The translations under genes and the position numbers were made by a program. A DNA stretch of 64,000 bases from Trinickia diaoshuihuensis (GTDB lineage Bacteria; Pseudomonadota; Gammaproteobacteria; Burkholderiales; Burkholderiaceae), in assembly GCF_003390925.1 (NCBI RefSeq), contig NZ_QUBS01000025.1, positions 1-64,000 of the forward strand, in the 5' to 3' direction. Below are positions 61,732 to 64,000 of this stretch, in pieces (position 1 is the first letter of the stretch; each line of letters starts with the position of its first letter). The notes under the pieces are model-generated. The model saw only the letters and a program-made list of their open reading frames with translations. It did not search any database and was not told the DNA's origin.

Positions 61732-62313
61732 TTACTCGCCGCCCTTGTCTCGAATTCGTATGACGGTTTGGCGCGAGGTTTCGAACTGCCGGGCTACCTC
61801 GGTGACGGACATCCCGCGCGAAAGCCGATCGAGAATGCGAGCGCGCTGCTGACGAGTGAGCGAAGGCGGCCGGCCGAGAGGACGCCCTTCGTTTTTCGCC
61901 TGGTCCAGAAATTCACGGGTGCGCGCGCTGGCGCTGAGTCGTTCCAGTTCGACGACAGCGGCCAAGGTCTTCACCGCGATCGGCTTCGATGCGCTCGCGA
62001 GATTGGCGGGACCGGTTTCCTCGCAGTGCACGCGAAGTCCCGCATCGCGGCATCGTTCTAGCGTGGACAGCACATCGCGTGCGCTGCTGCCCAGGAACGC
62101 GAGCTTGGTGACGACGAGCGTATCGTGCGTCTGCATCCTACGCAACATCGTGACGAGCGCGCCGCGCTCCATCGCCGGCCGCGAATGCGGGGCACGGTCC
62201 ACCACCACGCGGCGCAGGTCGATCGTATAGCCGGAAGCGTCGAGCCGGGCGAGATCGAGCTCCGGCAAGCCTTGGCTCTTGGGCAGGTTGAAATAAAAAT
62301 ACACCTTCGACAA
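61732..62313 (-). CDS. serine-recombinase-like protein lacking catalytic residues
   Basis: A 193-residue protein with the resolvase fold (TLVVTKLAFLGSSARDVLST; RTREFLDQAKNEGRPLGRPP) and a C-terminal helix-turn-helix (SVTEVARQFETSRQTVIRIR). The catalytic serine site, normally YARVS, reads YFYFNLP, and the arginine of the DRLGRS motif is gone (AFLGSS). It should still bind DNA but not cut it. TTG at 62313 is the likely start, with GGAGGG about seven bases upstream; a GTG at 62364 is in frame. It lies upstream of and co-directional with the CheB genes, so it may act as their regulator. Confidence 0.8.
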   Translation of the reverse strand: MSKVYFYFNLPKSQGLPELDLARLDASGYTIDLRRVVVDRAPHSRPAMERGALVTMLRRMQTHDTLVVTKLAFLGSSARDVLSTLERCRDAGLRVHCEETGPANLASASKPIAVKTLAAVVELERLSASARTREFLDQAKNEGRPLGRPPSLTRQQRARILDRLSRGMSVTEVARQFETSRQTVIRIRDKGGE

Positions 62314-62505
62314 TCGATTCCCTCCGCGGGTGCGTGGTGCTCGCTTTGCGCTCGAATAGTGCACAGTGCCGTCGGACGTAGTGTCCGAAAATGCTTAATT
62401 ACGGACATTTGGCGAGTCTACCCGTTATTTTTCCGCTGACTTACGCTTTAAACGTGGCATGGTGCCACGGCTTGCGTTTCGACAGTCATAACAAGGGCAA
62501 CCAAA

Positions 62506-62778
62506 GTGAACGTTCAACGACTTTCGATTCGTGCCCCAGCCGGACGGCTGCGGATCATCTCCGTATGGCGGAGCCTCGCAAACAGCGGGGCCCGCGTCTA
62601 CGGTTGGGCGGTGAAGGTGGACGCTGCGACCGGCAACGAGTGCATGACGGTCGACGTGGCCGGCTGCGACGAGCAAAGTCTGGCCAAGCTCGCCGCGACG
62701 CTCGGGACCGCGCCGTTGGAGGCGACCGTGACGGCCTGCTCGCTGTTGACCTTGGATGGGGCGATCGACGAGGGCTGA
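62506..62778 (+). CDS. small protein of unknown function (90 aa)
   Basis: A 90-residue soluble protein: VQRLSIRAPAGRLRIISVWR, then GWAVKVDAATGNECMTVDVA and LEATVTACSLLTLDG. Alternating strand and helix propensity suggests a small alpha/beta (ACT-like) fold, but no family is recognised. GTG start at 62506 with AGGG upstream. It ends next to a strong hairpin shared with the convergent PLP-enzyme gene. Confidence 0.6.
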   Translation: MNVQRLSIRAPAGRLRIISVWRSLANSGARVYGWAVKVDAATGNECMTVDVAGCDEQSLAKLAATLGTAPLEATVTACSLLTLDGAIDEG

Positions 62779-62791
62779 GACGCCCGGCGAA

Positions 62792-62830
62792 CGCCGGCCC
62801 CGCGCATTCGTTCGAACGGCGGGGCCGGCG
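62792..62830. terminator. bidirectional hairpin terminator
   Basis: A perfect 12-bp stem (CGCCGGCCCCGC/GCGGGGCCGGCG) with a 15-base loop between two convergent genes, followed on the plus strand by TGATTTCTC. Confidence 0.7.
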
Positions 62831-62840
62831 TGATTTCTCG

Positions 62841-63992
62841 TTACCAGCCGCGGAACCGATGCCAAGGGGTCAGGCCGCCTTGTGCATCGAGCGCGTGATA
62901 CTCGGAGAACTGCGCACCGGTGGCGCACGCGTGATTCGGGAACACGCGAAGCTTCGCGCCGAGGGGAAACCGGGCGGCAAGAGCGTCTTCCTCCCCGCGG
63001 ACCGAATTGCCGGCCGCGGCGAGGATTCCGTGTTCCTGGTTCGCCGATATGAGCAAATGTCCCTCGATCGGTGTGCCGTCCAGGTCGCACGGCAGACCAT
63101 AGAGGAAGTCGCAAGGCTGCTTCGCGGTGCCGCGGTCGCGGCTCAGCGCCATCCAGCCGGCGTCGACGATGACCCATCCTTTCTCGGGCTGGTGCCCGAT
63201 CACGGTCGTTAAAACCGAGAGCGCGAGGTCCCCGAGCGTGCAGACTCCCACGTTGTGCATGACTAAATCGAAGAACACGTAGACGCCCGCGCGTACCTCC
63301 GTGACGCCGTCCAGACGCTCGGCCGCGAGCGCGGTCGGAGTCGATCCCACACTGACGCCGGGGCATTCGATCCCCGCTTCGCGCAGCCGCCGCGCGGCGA
63401 GCACGCAGCCCTGCCGCTCTTGTTCGGCGAGCGCGCGCAATGCCGCCTCGGTGTTCACCTCATAGCTGGATCCTGCGTGCGCCATGACGCCGCCGACCGG
63501 GATGCCTGCGTCATGCAATGCCCGGCCGACCTCGAGTAAAGTTTCGCCATCGGGTGCGAGGCCCGAGCGGTGGCCGTCGGTGTCGACTTCAATCCATACT
63601 TCGAGCCGTTCGTTCTCGCTTCGGCACGCGGTGACGATCGCGTCGGCTGCGGCGACGTTGTCGACGACGAGTTTCAGCGCGCAGCCGCGCCGCTTGAGTG
63701 CGATCGCACGCGCAAGCTTCGCCGGCGCGATGCCGACGGCGTAAAGAATGTCCTCGATGCCGGCCTCGAAACAGAGTTCGGCCTCCTTCAGCGTTGAAAC
63801 GGTGACGCCCTGCGCACCGGCGCGAAGCTGCGCCCGGATGACCTCTAAGCACTTGCTGGTTTTGATGTGCGGCCGGAAGCGCACGCCGTGTGCGTCCATG
63901 CGCGCTTGCATGACGGCGATGTTGCGTTGCATGCGATCGATGTCGACGATCGCCGCCGGAGTATCGAGTGCTTGGAGCGTAAGGGCTGTCAT
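62841..63992 (-). CDS. PLP-dependent D-amino-acid enzyme of the DSD1/D-threonine aldolase family
   Basis: A 383-residue protein with an N-terminal alanine-racemase-like barrel: the PLP lysine lies in RFRPHIKTSKCLEV, followed by VWIEVDTDGHRSG and GVMAHAGSSYEV. The C-terminal beta domain carries the metal motif PNHACATG (His and Cys). This architecture belongs to D-serine dehydratase/D-threonine aldolase enzymes, which need PLP plus a divalent metal. The exact substrate cannot be assigned. Start is ATG at 63992; the promoter lies beyond the window. Confidence 0.9.
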   Translation of the reverse strand: MTALTLQALDTPAAIVDIDRMQRNIAVMQARMDAHGVRFRPHIKTSKCLEVIRAQLRAGAQGVTVSTLKEAELCFEAGIEDILYAVGIAPAKLARAIALKRRGCALKLVVDNVAAADAIVTACRSENERLEVWIEVDTDGHRSGLAPDGETLLEVGRALHDAGIPVGGVMAHAGSSYEVNTEAALRALAEQERQGCVLAARRLREAGIECPGVSVGSTPTALAAERLDGVTEVRAGVYVFFDLVMHNVGVCTLGDLALSVLTTVIGHQPEKGWVIVDAGWMALSRDRGTAKQPCDFLYGLPCDLDGTPIEGHLLISANQEHGILAAAGNSVRGEEDALAARFPLGAKLRVFPNHACATGAQFSEYHALDAQGGLTPWHRFRGW

Positions 63993-64000
63993 TGTCGCGC

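Noticed and set aside
62425-63366. 313-codon minus-strand open frame over the small protein and PLP-enzyme genes
   Set aside because: Out-of-phase shadow of the PLP enzyme, crossing a strong terminator hairpin.

Overview
The window is GC-rich, densely coded DNA typical of Burkholderiaceae (Burkholderia/Paraburkholderia-type). Supporting this are a divergent prpB/prpR pair, a taurine-type ABC transporter with an AprBA-like redox pair, tandem MFS exporters, and the yfhM-pbpC pair. Codon third positions are strongly G/C biased everywhere except about 31.6-38.9 kb, which is visibly more AT-rich and carries transposase debris. No tRNA, rRNA or CRISPR array was seen.

Layout. 0-2.3 kb: start of prpB (2-methylisocitrate lyase, minus) and divergent prpR, with a good sigma-54 promoter between them; prpR carries a perfect in-frame 39-bp tandem duplication. 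2.4-5.0 kb: small membrane and secreted proteins and a glutathione transferase. 5.1-9.1 kb: a TonB-dependent receptor, ExbB, ExbD and TonB operon with two matching operator-like boxes upstream. 9.3-16.6 kb: an eight-gene minus-strand operon: GntR/UTRA regulator, AprA-like flavoprotein, AprB-like ferredoxin, ABC importer (binding protein, permease, ATPase), HEAT-repeat protein and DUF971 protein. A long palindrome lies directly upstream of the regulator. 17.4-20.5 kb: a REC-AraC response regulator and a 7TM (DISM-type) histidine kinase. 20.5-23.9 kb: monooxygenase-like ABM protein, cytochrome P450, LysR and metallo-beta-lactamase-fold hydrolase. 24.2-26.6 kb: an aspartoacylase-family deacylase and an MFS transporter.

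26.6-38.9 kb is the most unusual part. It holds a complete type I secretion system (TolC-, HlyD- and HlyB-like) in line with a 1060-residue secreted protein. That protein has a hydrophobic glycine/alanine-rich N-terminal part, seven near-identical 47-residue repeats and a type I-like C-terminal tail. A 2-TM membrane protein gene overlaps its start by ATGA. Upstream lie an intact paralogue of this membrane protein next to a 27-residue stub of a second secreted protein cut by an IS3-family (IS2-group) remnant, a third frameshifted remnant of the same pair, two paralogous small membrane proteins, and a duplicated upstream element. I read this as a toxin/immunity-like (or adhesin/accessory) locus that has expanded and decayed by module duplication; the role is inference.

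39.3-47.7 kb: alpha-2-macroglobulin with an intact thioester motif and PBP1C. 47.7-50.5 kb: two MFS exporters. 50.7-53.6 kb: tandem paralogous lipoproteins with a His-rich C-terminal half; the second has lost its ATG (now ACC) and probably starts at TTG. 53.9-56.9 kb: DUF445 protein, LysR and a RimJ/RimL-type acetyltransferase. 56.9-62.3 kb: a CheB-CheR-PAS-kinase-receiver hybrid, a stand-alone CheB with a zinc-ribbon-like tail, and a serine-recombinase-like protein lacking catalytic residues. 62.5-64 kb: a small unknown protein and a DSD1/D-threonine-aldolase-type PLP enzyme.
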